64,000 bases of DNA from Bog-473 sp963726005 (GCA_963726005.1 CAVSAT010000002.1:1-64000); one strand, 5' to 3'. Counted from the first letter of the stretch, positions 24,250 to 33,090 are shown. The notes: generated by a model from the sequence alone, not told the origin. Translations and numbers: made by a program.

Positions 24250-25650
24250 TCAGTTGAGGCAACCGCCGATGGTGTTCAACGGTTCGCAGTTGTCCGGTGC
24301 GTTCTTGGCCACCAGGGTGAACTTGAGAGTCACCGGACTGCCGGCGATAGCGGAGATACCGCCACCACCAACAAGGGCGCTGTTGCCCGTCACAAGGCTG
24401 CCATTGAGGGCGAGGGTGTTACCGGGAGCGGTTCCCGTTGCATCAGATTCGACTATTCCGCCACCGACACCAGAGGCCGAGTTATTTCGGATCTGGGTCA
24501 AATTCACGGTCAGCACCCCACTGGTGGCCGGTGGCGGGGAAAGGACGGTGGTGAAGTCCAAATTCGCGATGCCACCCCCGAAACCAGGATCGCCGTGTCC
24601 ATCGCTGGGAACGGTGTTGTTGTTCACCTGACTCAGGTTGATCGTCATCGTGCCGTGGTTGAGGATGCCGCCACCAGAGGCGCCAGGTGCGCTATTGCCG
24701 TTGACCTGGCTCAGGGTGATCGTCGCGTTGCCACCGCTCGCGATGCCGCCGGCACCGGCCATCGGGCCACCGTTGGACGTGTTGTTGTCCACCTGGCTGA
24801 AGAAGAGGTTGAGCGTGCCGAGAGGAGGAGGACCCGCGCCCCCCATGCCGTTACCGCTGGCGATGCCGCCGCCCCCGTTTTGCGCGGTGTTGTTGTTCAC
24901 CTGGCTGAAGTTGACGGTGACCGCACCCCCGAGATTTGAGATACCGCCCGCGCTACCAGGGGCCGTGTTCCAGTTCACCTCGCTGCCGTTGAGGACGACG
25001 GTGCCGGACTTGTCGAAGATTCCGCCACCCGAGCTGGGGAAGTTCATACTGCCGCCGGAAACCGTATTGCTGTTCACCTTGCTGAAATTGAGGGTGAGGG
25101 TGCCGGCAATGGCGGTCGATTTGCCCAGGTTCCCCGAGGCGATGCCACCGCCCCCACCGACAGCCGTATTGCCCGTCACCTGGCTGTGATTCAGTGTGAC
25201 CGTGCCCGCGTTGTTGGCGATGGCGCCACCGATGGAGGAGCTCGACCCACCGGTGATGGTCAGGCCCTGCAGCGTGAGGTTCCCGCCCGGACCATCGACC
25301 TCGAAAATGCGGAAGGGCGTCGCGCTTGCTGGGTTTCCGGCGATCGTGGTGTTGACGCCGTTGATGGTGATTTGATTCATCACCGCGGGCAGGCCGTTTG
25401 CCCCGACCATTGGGTTCGGGTTTATGGGGAGGTTGGGACCAGTGAGGGCGTAGGTGCATCCCGGGGCCAGGTTGATGGTCCCACCCGCCACGTTGGCCGC
25501 CGTGATCGCAGCAACCAACCCTGCGCCTCCACTCGAGCACGGGACGAAAGTGGCCGGTGAAGCAGAGGCCGTCGTTGCCGGAGCGACGGTGAAGACCAGC
25601 AGCGCGGCTCCGGTCCCCATTGCCATTTTCAAAAGCGAGGTCAATCTCAT
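24250..25650 (-). CDS. Secreted right-handed beta-helix protein with GGGI/NNT repeats
   Basis: A 466-residue exported protein with a signal peptide (KMAMGTGAALLVFTVAPATT). After an N-terminal cap it consists of about twelve rungs of the type GGGI(A/S)N...VTLNxSQVNxNT, for example GAVTVNFSQVNNNTAQNGGG and GTMTINLSQVNNNT. The pattern resembles chlamydial PMP and other polymorphic beta-helix repeats. The C-terminus has two Cys that may form a disulfide. It is probably a surface or matrix-binding protein, or a polysaccharide-active helix; no catalytic residues could be assigned. Confidence 0.8.
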   Translation of the reverse strand: MRLTSLLKMAMGTGAALLVFTVAPATTASASPATFVPCSSGGAGLVAAITAANVAGGTINLAPGCTYALTGPNLPINPNPMVGANGLPAVMNQITINGVNTTIAGNPASATPFRIFEVDGPGGNLTLQGLTITGGSSSSIGGAIANNAGTVTLNHSQVTGNTAVGGGGGIASGNLGKSTAIAGTLTLNFSKVNSNTVSGGSMNFPSSGGGIFDKSGTVVLNGSEVNWNTAPGSAGGISNLGGAVTVNFSQVNNNTAQNGGGGIASGNGMGGAGPPPLGTLNLFFSQVDNNTSNGGPMAGAGGIASGGNATITLSQVNGNSAPGASGGGILNHGTMTINLSQVNNNTVPSDGHGDPGFGGGIANLDFTTVLSPPPATSGVLTVNLTQIRNNSASGVGGGIVESDATGTAPGNTLALNGSLVTGNSALVGGGGISAIAGSPVTLKFTLVAKNAPDNCEPLNTIGGCLN

Positions 25651-26143
25651 GCGTTACTCCCTGGTCGTCGATCCCAGGATGTACCCCCTCGTCTTCAACC
25701 CCGGGCGGAGACCGCCTTGGTTACTCCGGCCTCCATCCTTTCACCAACCTGTAGGCGATGCATCGGGGGTTTCAAGAAAACGGCCGTGGGCCCGGAGTCC
25801 ACAATGGTTGGTCCGATCTTTTGTTCGTCCGTTGTGAGAGCCCCCGCCAGATGCATCAAGTTGCAACTAGACAGTCGTCGCAGTGTGGGATTGCAGTCGT
25901 CGTTCTCAGGATAGGGACGGGCCTTCGTCCCAATTCTGCGCTGCTCCACTCGTAAGGTTAGGGGCTGGGCCGCTGCGACCTCCACTTCGAACGGCAACTC
26001 CAAACGTCGGTCCCGTCCGGGACTAGGCGCCTCAGCCATCACGTCCGGAACCGAGCCGACGATGAGCCAGGTGAGCGGTTGGGGAGCGGGCCTGATCCGC
26101 CCCGGCTCATGTCCCCGTAGATGGCCGCATAACCGGTGTGGCC
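25651..26143. other. Intergenic region with repeat copy 4
   Basis: No gene is supported. The stretch upstream of the beta-helix gene probably holds its promoter; the remainder is repeat copy 4 and its flank. Confidence 0.5.
25956..26140 (-). repeat. Dispersed coding-tail repeat, copy 4
   Basis: On the minus strand it encodes PLTWLIVGSVPDVMAEAPSP, GRDRRL and ELPFEVEVAAA. The stop codon of the other copies is changed to CAG, so reading continues. Its far end is cut by the IS30 remnant and lacks the 18-bp motif. Confidence 0.75.
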
Positions 26144-26350
26144 TCAAGCGGTCAACGCAACAGCCTCGGCGAACGCTTGAGATGGTGTCACCCAGCCGAG
26201 CGTCTGTCGAAGCCTCGTGTTGAGCGAGCGGGCGATGGCGTCGAGCTCTCGTTGGGTGCACTGCGAAAGATCCGAGGCCTTCGGCAGGTATTGGCGGAGT
26301 AATCCGTTGGTGTTCTCGTTGCTCCCGCCGGAAGCGAACTCCGCCCAAGG
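26144..26350 (-). pseudogene. IS30-family transposase, C-terminal remnant
   Basis: The segment GGSNENTNGLLRQYLPKASD followed by TQRELDAIARSLNTRLRQTL and GWVTPSQAFAEA is the unmistakable C-terminal end of the IS30 DDE transposase, including the catalytic Glu in SNENTNG. About 70 residues remain; the DDE core upstream is missing and replaced by unrelated sequence from about 26,350, next to a copy of the dispersed motif. Confidence 0.9.
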
Positions 26351-26410
26351 CCTCGACGTCGAACAAGGCAATTTCGGCCCGTAAGCCACGGCGAGGGTAG
26401 CGTCACCCAC

Positions 26411-26429
26411 CCGGCGGTATGGGGCACCC
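26411..26429 (+). repeat. Dispersed 18-bp motif, copy 12
   Basis: CCGGCGGTATGGGGCACCC, at the broken edge of the IS30 remnant. Confidence 0.6.
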
Positions 26430-26545
26430 TTGGTCATCATCCGCGGAGACCCGGTCAATCAATTATTCGTTGGGTGTCGGCGAGAGCAGAGATGGACTTT
26501 CAGCCGGTGCCGTGCCGGGCGATCAAGATATTGGTGTCCTACACC

Positions 26546-27994
26546 TCAACCGACGTCGGCTTGGAACGGAAGGTCATCTTCGGTCGACCCGGTGTGCGGA
26601 TCGAGGTTGCGGGCGGCTCTGACCGCGGCGCGCCCTATGGCGTTGGCGTAGGTGGGGAATGAGAACGGGACCAGGGCGAGCTGCTCGATTTTCATCCCCG
26701 AAGCCATAGCTACTGCCGCCAGTTGGGCTAGTTCGACGGCGCGCTCGCCCACGATGTGGCAGCCGAGGATGGTGTGAAGCTGTCGGTCGACGACCAGTTT
26801 GCAGAAGCCGGTGGGGCGGTCGTCGATGATCGGTCGGGCGAGGGAGTCGAACCGCTCGGTCGCGACGATCACATCGCCGCTGTTGCGGGCTTTCGCCTCG
26901 GTGACCCCGACCGAAGCGTATTCGGGGTCGGTGAAGCTGCCGATGGGGCTGACTTCGGCGGGCAGGATGCTGGTACTCCCGAGCACGGCGTTGGTGGCGG
27001 CCAGGTAGCCTTCGCGCACTGCCTCATGGACCACCATCAGGTGCCCGGTGATATCGCCAGCGGCGAAGATGTGTGGCGCGGTGGTGCGAAGCTGGGAGTC
27101 CACCTGCACGTAGCCACGCTGGTCGGTCTGCACCCCGGCGGCGGCGAGGTCAAGTCCCGCGGTGTTGGCGACCCATCCGGCCGCCACGACGGCCACCGTT
27201 GCGTCGATGTGCTCTCGGGTGTCACTTTTGGTGTAGACGAGCCGGACGCCGCTGGGGCAGGACTCGAAACGCTCGATGGTCCCGGCCCCCTCGAGCACCC
27301 GGATCCCCGACGCTTGCAACGCACTGCTAACTGCAGTAGCGACGTCGCGGTCTTCGCTCATGAGGATCCGTGGCGCCGCCTCGAACAGCGCCACTTGTGA
27401 CCCGAAGGCGTTGAAGATGGAAGCGACCTGCACACCGGTCGCACCGGCGCCGATCACCAGCATCGACGGCGGAGCCGAGGAGAAACCCCAAGCGTTGCTG
27501 TGGGTGCAAGTCAAATCGAAGCCGGGCAGATCCAGTCGCCGTGACATGCCACCGGTGCAGATGATGAACTTCTCGGCGCGAACCGGTGGTGCATGCTCGC
27601 TTTCGATCAGGTGCGGGTCGACGAACCGGGCTGCTCCGGCGTGCTCGTAGATATCTATCCCAGACTGCTGGAGCTCTTCCCTTAGTACCGAGTGGGCCCG
27701 CACGTCTTCGGTGACCTCCCGGACGCGATCAACCAACCGCTGGTAGTCGAGCGCAGGTTCACCGGCGGTGATGCCGTAGCGCGGTAGTTGCCTGGCCTCG
27801 CGGATCAGGCGCGCCGCGTGGGCCAGGGTGCGCACCGGGATCGGTCCGTCGGTGGCGGCCGTTCCGCCCAGCCCATCTCCCGTTATGAGCGCGGTTCGAG
27901 CTCCCAGTCGCGCCGCACGCAGCGCCGCGATCACACCGGCCGGGCCCCCGCCGACGACCACCACATCGAGGCTGTCGTGGCTCAAGGAGGCCAT
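26546..27994 (-). CDS. Pyridine nucleotide-disulfide oxidoreductase-like flavoprotein lacking redox cysteines
   Basis: A 482-residue two-dinucleotide-binding flavoprotein: FAD motif VVVGGGPAGVIAALRAA near the start, NAD(P) motif MLVIGAGATGVQVASIFNAF, FAD/ATG motif HIFAAGDITG and the dimerisation domain from about 345. It aligns with mercuric reductase and dihydrolipoamide dehydrogenase, but the CxxxxC disulfide site reads GGTAATDGPIPV, with Ala and Pro in place of Cys, and the C-terminal HP motif reads FPT. It therefore cannot do thiol-disulfide chemistry and may be an NAD(P)H:quinone or similar reductase, as in mycobacterial LpdA-type enzymes. Confidence 0.85.
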   Translation of the reverse strand: MASLSHDSLDVVVVGGGPAGVIAALRAARLGARTALITGDGLGGTAATDGPIPVRTLAHAARLIREARQLPRYGITAGEPALDYQRLVDRVREVTEDVRAHSVLREELQQSGIDIYEHAGAARFVDPHLIESEHAPPVRAEKFIICTGGMSRRLDLPGFDLTCTHSNAWGFSSAPPSMLVIGAGATGVQVASIFNAFGSQVALFEAAPRILMSEDRDVATAVSSALQASGIRVLEGAGTIERFESCPSGVRLVYTKSDTREHIDATVAVVAAGWVANTAGLDLAAAGVQTDQRGYVQVDSQLRTTAPHIFAAGDITGHLMVVHEAVREGYLAATNAVLGSTSILPAEVSPIGSFTDPEYASVGVTEAKARNSGDVIVATERFDSLARPIIDDRPTGFCKLVVDRQLHTILGCHIVGERAVELAQLAAVAMASGMKIEQLALVPFSFPTYANAIGRAAVRAARNLDPHTGSTEDDLPFQADVG

Positions 27995-28151
27995 CCCAGC
28001 GATTATAAGGACGCCAGAGTGCTCGTCTCCAACTCCCGCGGTAGCGTCGGCAGAGTATGAAAGATGTGGGCTACCGGCAGTTCCGGCGAGACCAGCGGCG
28101 AAGCCAGGCCTTGGCGCCGGCGGTAACCGAGCGGGCTAAGAAGGCGCCCCG

Positions 28152-28796
28152 GTGAACTACAAGTCGCTTGACATCTACTGGGTAATCGACACGTTCTTGC
28201 TCTTATTGATCGGGGTGGGACCGAAGATCGCCCTGGTGCCTTTCCTAGAGATCACCGCTGCCCTCGATAACAAAACCAAGGCCCTCGTCGTCCGCAAAAT
28301 GCTCACCACCGCTGGCGTGGTCTCGCTCCTTTTGGTCGGACTGGGCGAGCTACTGGCACGACTACTTCACTTCTCGACGGGATCGCTTTCGGTCGCCGGC
28401 GGCCTCATCCTGGTCATCATCGCAACCACCATGGTGCTCGGCACAGCCGAACCAAAGGACAGTCAGGCCATAAAGGGACGCGATCCGCTTCGTGTCGCCA
28501 CCTTCCCGCTCGCTGTTCCCTATCTGCTCAACCCTGCGGGCATCGTGACACTGGTGACCCTCTCAGCCGAGGCGGACTCGGTGGGCGTTTTCGCCATGGT
28601 GCTGGTCCTGCTGGGCGTAGTGCTCGCTTTGGACGTCGCCGTATTCCGTTGGGCCAACCGGGTCAGCGACCATCTCGATGAGAGCCGCATGCTCGTGACC
28701 GAAAAGGTCTTCGGGATCCTTCTGGCCGCCCTGGCCGTTCAACTCATCCTGGACGGACTCCACAGCGCCGGCGTCATACACCTGACCACGCACTGA
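28152..28796 (+). CDS. MarC-family integral membrane protein
   Basis: A 214-residue protein with six hydrophobic segments. GVGPKIALVPFLEIT near the N-terminus, AGGLILVIIATTMVLG and FPLAVPYLLNPAGIVTLVTL match the MarC (UPF0056) family. The family was once linked to antibiotic resistance, but this is not supported; function is unknown. The start is GTG 28152. Confidence 0.88.
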   Translation: MNYKSLDIYWVIDTFLLLLIGVGPKIALVPFLEITAALDNKTKALVVRKMLTTAGVVSLLLVGLGELLARLLHFSTGSLSVAGGLILVIIATTMVLGTAEPKDSQAIKGRDPLRVATFPLAVPYLLNPAGIVTLVTLSAEADSVGVFAMVLVLLGVVLALDVAVFRWANRVSDHLDESRMLVTEKVFGILLAALAVQLILDGLHSAGVIHLTTH

Positions 28797-28896
28797 ACCG
28801 GTAGGCGAGCAGCGTTCCCGCGACCCGGTCGCACGGCTCGATCGGCTGGCCCTGTCCATCGGTCCGGAATCGTTGCTTTGGGTGTGCGATGCTGGG

Positions 28897-28914
28897 CCGC
28901 GGTATGGGGCGCCC
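28897..28914 (+). repeat. Dispersed 18-bp motif, copy 13
   Basis: GCCGCGGTATGGGGCGCC, a diverged copy in the gap upstream of the SMP-30 gene and the last one before the core region. Confidence 0.45.
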
Positions 28915-28953
28915 AGTATCGGTTGAGGCGACCCCTTCGCCGGGGTTCCTGCG

Positions 28954-29872
28954 GTGACGAGCGACGCGGTAGCCTGCACGACCACTCAGGCTCAGCTCGG
29001 CGAAGGTCTTCGCTGGGACGCTCGCCGCGGTGAGTTGCTGGCGGTGGACATCCTGGCCGGGCGTGTTTACCGCGGCTCGGATCGACGACATAGGTGGTCT
29101 CAGTCTGGTCCGGGACTACCGGGTGCCCGGCACCGTGGGCGCCATCGTGCCCGTGCAAGGCGACGAGGGGTGGCTACTGGCCTCCGGACGGGGCTTCGTC
29201 CACCTTTCGCCGGATGGTTCGCTAAGCCCCTTGACCCAGGTCGCACCGCCCGGGACGCGGATGAACGATGGTGCTTGCGATCCGCAGGGCCGGTTCTGGG
29301 CCGGGACGCTGGCCGACGACTTCCACGCCGGGGGTGGGGCGCTCTACCGGCTGGATGGTGACGGGCGCATTGAGTTGATGCTCGGCGATCTGACCATCTC
29401 CAACGGGCTGGGCTGGAGCCCCGACGGGGCCACTATGTATCTCGTCGACAGCGGCCCGCGTGTCGTGCACGCCTTCAGCTTCGACGCCGACAGGGGCACG
29501 ATCGCCGATGGGCAGATGCTGGTCACGGTCAGCGAAGAGGTTGGGGCACCCGATGGCCTGACTGTCGACGCCGAGGGTGACCTGTGGGTCGCGATCTACG
29601 GGGGCGGACGGGTCCAGCGCTATTCCCCCGACGGTGTACTGCGCGAGACCCTTCTGGTGCCAGCCACGCAGAGCACCTCGTGCGCCTTCGCCGGCTCGGG
29701 GCTGCACCGCCTTTACGTCACCACCGCTACCGAAGGCTGGAGCGACGACGAGCGTCGCGCCCAGCCCGAGGCCGGACTGGTGTACCGATTCGAGACGGAC
29801 GCAACCGGAAGGCCGGCTGAGCCGTTCCGGCCCGACCCACCGTGGTGGGCCAAGGTAACCGCACGTCACTGA
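28954..29872 (+). CDS. SMP-30/gluconolactonase-like protein, one frameshift
   Basis: The six-bladed propeller protein of about 305 residues is split over two frames. The first 40 residues (LGEGLRWDARRGELLAVDIL, with the metal-binding Glu) are in frame from GTG 28954; after about 29,075 the rest is one frame on. It has RMNDGACDPQGRFWAGTLAD, TISNGLGWSPDGATMYLVDS and APDGLTVDAEGDLWVAIYGG, which carry the metal-binding Asn and Asp. Family members hydrolyse sugar lactones. A single added or lost base near 29,075 explains the break. Confidence 0.87.
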
Positions 29873-30107
29873 GTCGGTGGCGCCCCCAATCCGCTCCCGA
29901 GGGCGAAAAGGGGGCTTCTGGCCCTACGACTGCACCAAAGGCCACCGAGGCGAGTCCGGCGAGAACGATACCGGGCAGTTGGATGGCTGACGGGGCTCCT
30001 CCGGTCTGAAGCCCATCTGCCGGTGAGTGCCCACCCCTGCCCGGCAGATATTGGATCGTCAATCCGACCAGGACACCGGCCCTCATCTGATCTCGCGCGC
30101 CTGCCAC
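29866..30107 (-). pseudogene. ClC channel fragment, truncated at both ends
   Basis: About 80 residues remain: GVLVGLTIQYLPGRGGHSPA, ELPG-like IQLPGIVLAGLASVAFGAVV and GPEAP, then LFALGSGLGAPP in the next frame. This is the segment of actinobacterial ClC proteins around the filter motif (GPEAP). A shift in the run of C and T at about 29,910 breaks it, one end stops against the SMP-30 gene and the other against the repeat copy at 30,116. It is not a piece of the intact ClC at 1.3-3.3 kb, which differs in sequence. Confidence 0.75.
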
Positions 30108-30115
30108 CGAAGTGC

Positions 30116-30170
30116 CGGTAGGCGCCAGGCCGCTGCGAACTCAAGAGCGAATGGCAGCTCCAGACGCCGG
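30116..30170 (-). repeat. Dispersed coding-tail repeat, truncated copy 5
   Basis: Only the last 55 bp are left, encoding RRLELPFALEFAAA on the minus strand. It overlaps the 3' end of the NlpC/P60 gene and marks the boundary between the accessory region and the GC-rich core. Confidence 0.7.
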
Positions 30171-31110
30171 CCGCGTCGCGCCCACGAAGAGCGGGCCGCC
30201 GAAGGACGCGCCGGGCGTCGCCGAGAAAGGGTCCGCCCGCACGTCGGCCCCGGTGTAGGGCGCGTCGACCATGACGTCGCGGCCGCCCACGACGCCGACG
30301 AAGAGGCCGACGTGGTCGATGCCCCCCGGACCGCTGCCGAAGAAGACGAGATCGCCGGGCGCCAGCGGCGCGCCGGCGGCCAGCTTCGGCGTGGCGTCGT
30401 ACTGGTCCTGGGCGACCCTCGGCAGCGACACGCCTGCCGCGCGGAAGGCGGCCTGGGCGAGGCCCGAGCAGTCGAAGCCCGCCCCGGGGCTCTCCCCTCC
30501 CCAGACGTAGGGCGTCCCGATCTGGGCCAGCGCCCACCGCACCGCGACGGCGCCGGCGTCACCCGGGGTCCCCGTGGACGAGGCCGCGTAGGACTGCGCC
30601 AACGCCAACACCTGTGCCACGTAGGAGGCGGAGTGGTTGTAGGCGTACACCGCGGCCGCCGGGTCGGCGCCGCCCGCGGCGCCGTTGGTGCACAAGAGGC
30701 GGGCCGCGGCGTAGACGGCGTCGGCGGGGTCGTACGGGCTGGGCGGCGTCGCGCCGCCGGGCGGGACCGGCTCGTCGTAGGCCGCGAACGTGGCCGGCTC
30801 GAACTGCATCGGACCCTCGCGCGCCCGCCGCATTGGCGCCGGCGTGCACGCCGGGCAGCGTCGACTGCCCGTTGTCCGACTCGACGGTGCCGATGGCAGC
30901 CAGGATCGTCCAGGGCAGACCCGGACAGGTGGCGGCGGCCTGCTGGTAGAGGGCGATCATGGCGGGGGGGACCCGGGAGGCCGCGGCCGAGCTGGCGGAA
31001 GGGGCGCCGCTCCCGACACCGAGCAGGGCGGCGGCCGACGCCACCACGGCCGTGCCCACCAGGCCCGCGGCCAGCACCAGGCCCAGCCCGAGGGCGGCGA
31101 GGCCCTTCAC
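30141..31110 (-). CDS. Secreted peptidoglycan hydrolase: lytic transglycosylase-like plus NlpC/P60 domain, frameshifted
   Basis: From GTG 31110 a signal peptide (GLAALGLGLVLAAGLVGTAV) leads to LPWTILAAIGTVESDNGQS, a transglycosylase-type segment with the catalytic Glu. After a one-base shift near 30,825 the frame continues EGPMQFEPATFAAYD and then the NlpC/P60 domain: IGTPYVWGGESPGAGFDCSG (Cys nucleophile), LAPGDLVFFG and IDHVGLFVG (His). The enzyme would cleave glycan strands and peptide stems of the wall. The last residues (ASGAAIRS) come from repeat copy 5, so the natural C-terminus is lost or replaced. Confidence 0.85.
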
Positions 31111-31210
31111 GCGCCGGACCCGCTGCGGTGCGGGGGGCGCTTTGACACGTCGGCCATGACAGCGAACGGTCGTGCGGCGACGGCGCTGGGCACGTCAAGG
31201 GCGCGCTCGC

Positions 31211-31216
31211 CATACT
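31211..31216 (+). promoter_or_regulatory. -10 box, leaderless start of the acyl-CoA ligase
   Basis: CATACT lies 6 nt before ATG 31223, too close for a ribosome site, which suggests a leaderless mRNA. Confidence 0.4.
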
Positions 31217-31222
31217 TGGGCC

Positions 31223-32842
31223 ATGAAAAGCACCATGCAGGACGCCCCGCTCCTCATCAGTGACATCCTCCGCCACGGGCAGCAGGTGCACGGGGACAGC
31301 ACCGTCATCACCGTCGAGGCGGGCGGGCACCGCGCCGCCACCTTTTCCGAGGTGGCGACCAGGGCAGAGAGGCTCGCGGCCGCCCTCACCCGCCTGGGGG
31401 TCCAGCCGGGCGACCGCGTCGGCACGTTCTGCTGGAACAACCAGGGCCACCTCGAGGCCTACCTGGCCATCCCCTCCATGGGGGCCGTCCTGCACACGCT
31501 CAACGTCCGGCTTCCCGCCGACCAGCTCGCCTACGTGATCAACCACGCCGAGGACCGGTTCATCATCGTGGACGCCTCGCTCATCCCGCTGCTGGCGGCG
31601 ATCAAGGACGAGTTGAAGACCGTCGAGACCATCATCGTCGCCGGCGAGGGGGACACCTCGCCCCTCGGCGAGACCCTCTCCTACGAGCGGCTGCTGGCCG
31701 CCGAGGAGCCCGGCTTCGCGTGGCCCGTGCTCGACGAGCGGTCGGCCGCGGCGATGTGTTACACGAGCGGCACCACCGGCAATCCCAAAGGCGTCGTCTA
31801 CTCGCACCGCTCCACGTGGCTGCACACGATGGCCGAACAGGCGGCCGGTTCGGTCGGCATGACCGAGAAGGACCGGATCCTGGTCATCGTGCCCATGTTC
31901 CACGCCATGGCCTGGGGCACCCCCTACGGCGCCTGGATGGCCGGCACCGACATGATCATGCCGCAGATGTTCCTCATGGGCGACGCCCTGGCGGCCGTCA
32001 TCAACGAGCATCACCCGACCCTCGCTTGCGGCGTGCCGACGATCTGGAACGGCCTGCTCGCGCTCGACACGCCGATCGACTTCTCCACCATCCGCGCCAT
32101 CACGGCGGGCGGCGCCGCCGTGCCGCAGTCCCTCATCGAGGCGTTCGAGAAGCGGTTCGGCGCGACCATCATCCAGGGCTGGGGCATGACCGAGACCAGC
32201 CCGCTGGCCGCCTTCGGGCTGCCGCCCGCCCGCAAGCTCGATGGGCACGACGACATGTACTACAAGGTCAAGGCCGGGCGCGTCGTCGGCGGGGTCGAGG
32301 TGAGGGTCATGGCCGAGGACGGGACCGTGCTCCCCAACGACGGCCGATCGGTGGGGGAGTTCGAGATCCGTGGCCCGTGGGTCACCGGCTCGTACTACAT
32401 GGACGAGGACCCGGGGCGGTTCGACGACGGGTGGCTGCGCACGGGCGACGTCGGCACGCTCGACGGCCAGGGCTACATGACCATCTCGGACCGGACGAAG
32501 GACGTCATCAAGTCGGGCGGGGAATGGATCTCCTCGGTCGAGCTCGAGAACGCCGTCATGGCGCATCCCGACGTCTTCGAGGCGGCGGTCATCGCCATCC
32601 CCGACGCCAAGTGGTCCGAACGCCCGCTCGTCGCCGTGGTCGCCAAGCCCGGACGCTCACCCGCACCGGCCGACCTGGTCGCCTTCCTGATGGACCGCGT
32701 CCCCCGGTGGTGGCTCCCCGATCAGTGGACCTTCATCACCGAGGTGCCGAAGACCAGCGTGGGCAAGTTCGACAAGAAGGTGCTGCGTGCCGCCTACGCC
32801 GACGGCGCCTACAAGGTGCAGAGCACACCGTTGCCGAAGTGA
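31223..32842 (+). CDS. Fatty-acid/acyl-CoA ligase (AMP-forming, FadD-like)
   Basis: A 539-residue adenylate-forming enzyme. Motifs appear in order: YTSGTTGNPKGVVYSH (about 180-195), the acyl-binding region with VPMFHAMAWG, GWGMTETSP (about 319), GWLRTGDVG, KSGGEWISS and the C-terminal PKTSVGKFDKK with the catalytic Lys. The length is complete. It activates a fatty or other carboxylic acid with ATP and CoA; members of this subgroup usually take medium or long chains. The next gene overlaps its stop (GTGA). Confidence 0.93.
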   Translation: MKSTMQDAPLLISDILRHGQQVHGDSTVITVEAGGHRAATFSEVATRAERLAAALTRLGVQPGDRVGTFCWNNQGHLEAYLAIPSMGAVLHTLNVRLPADQLAYVINHAEDRFIIVDASLIPLLAAIKDELKTVETIIVAGEGDTSPLGETLSYERLLAAEEPGFAWPVLDERSAAAMCYTSGTTGNPKGVVYSHRSTWLHTMAEQAAGSVGMTEKDRILVIVPMFHAMAWGTPYGAWMAGTDMIMPQMFLMGDALAAVINEHHPTLACGVPTIWNGLLALDTPIDFSTIRAITAGGAAVPQSLIEAFEKRFGATIIQGWGMTETSPLAAFGLPPARKLDGHDDMYYKVKAGRVVGGVEVRVMAEDGTVLPNDGRSVGEFEIRGPWVTGSYYMDEDPGRFDDGWLRTGDVGTLDGQGYMTISDRTKDVIKSGGEWISSVELENAVMAHPDVFEAAVIAIPDAKWSERPLVAVVAKPGRSPAPADLVAFLMDRVPRWWLPDQWTFITEVPKTSVGKFDKKVLRAAYADGAYKVQSTPLPK

Positions 32843-33090
32843 GCGGCCCCACCGAGGCCATGGCGGACCTCGCCGGGCGGCTCGAGAGGGTGCTCGAGGA
32901 GCTGACCGACATGGCGATGGACGCGTTGCGGCGCGCCACCTCGGGCGACCCCGATTCGGCGGAGGCGGGGGAGGCCCTGGCCCTCGAGCGCCGCATCCTG
33001 AAGGCCCGCCGTGCGCTCGAGCGGTGCATCGTCGCGTTGAACGAGCGCCCCGGCTCCGGCCGCACGCCCTTCGACGACGGCGCCGCCTGA
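32839..33090 (+). CDS. Small helical hypothetical protein
   Basis: An 83-residue, mostly helical, charged protein (LAGRLERVLEELTDMAMDAL, ALALERRILKARRALERCIV). GTG 32839 overlaps the TGA of the ligase gene, so the two are translationally coupled. No family is recognised. Confidence 0.65.
   Translation: MSGPTEAMADLAGRLERVLEELTDMAMDALRRATSGDPDSAEAGEALALERRILKARRALERCIVALNERPGSGRTPFDDGAA

Noticed and set aside
11432..30170. Integron attC sites at the GTTAGGGG ends of the repeats
   Set aside because: The end resembles GTTRRRY only loosely, no matching RYYYAAC arm or stem was found, and no integron integrase is present.
30141..32566. A very long minus-strand reading frame across the ligase gene region
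   Set aside because: It is a high-GC shadow frame opposite a clear acyl-CoA ligase and has no recognisable domain beyond the NlpC/P60 part.
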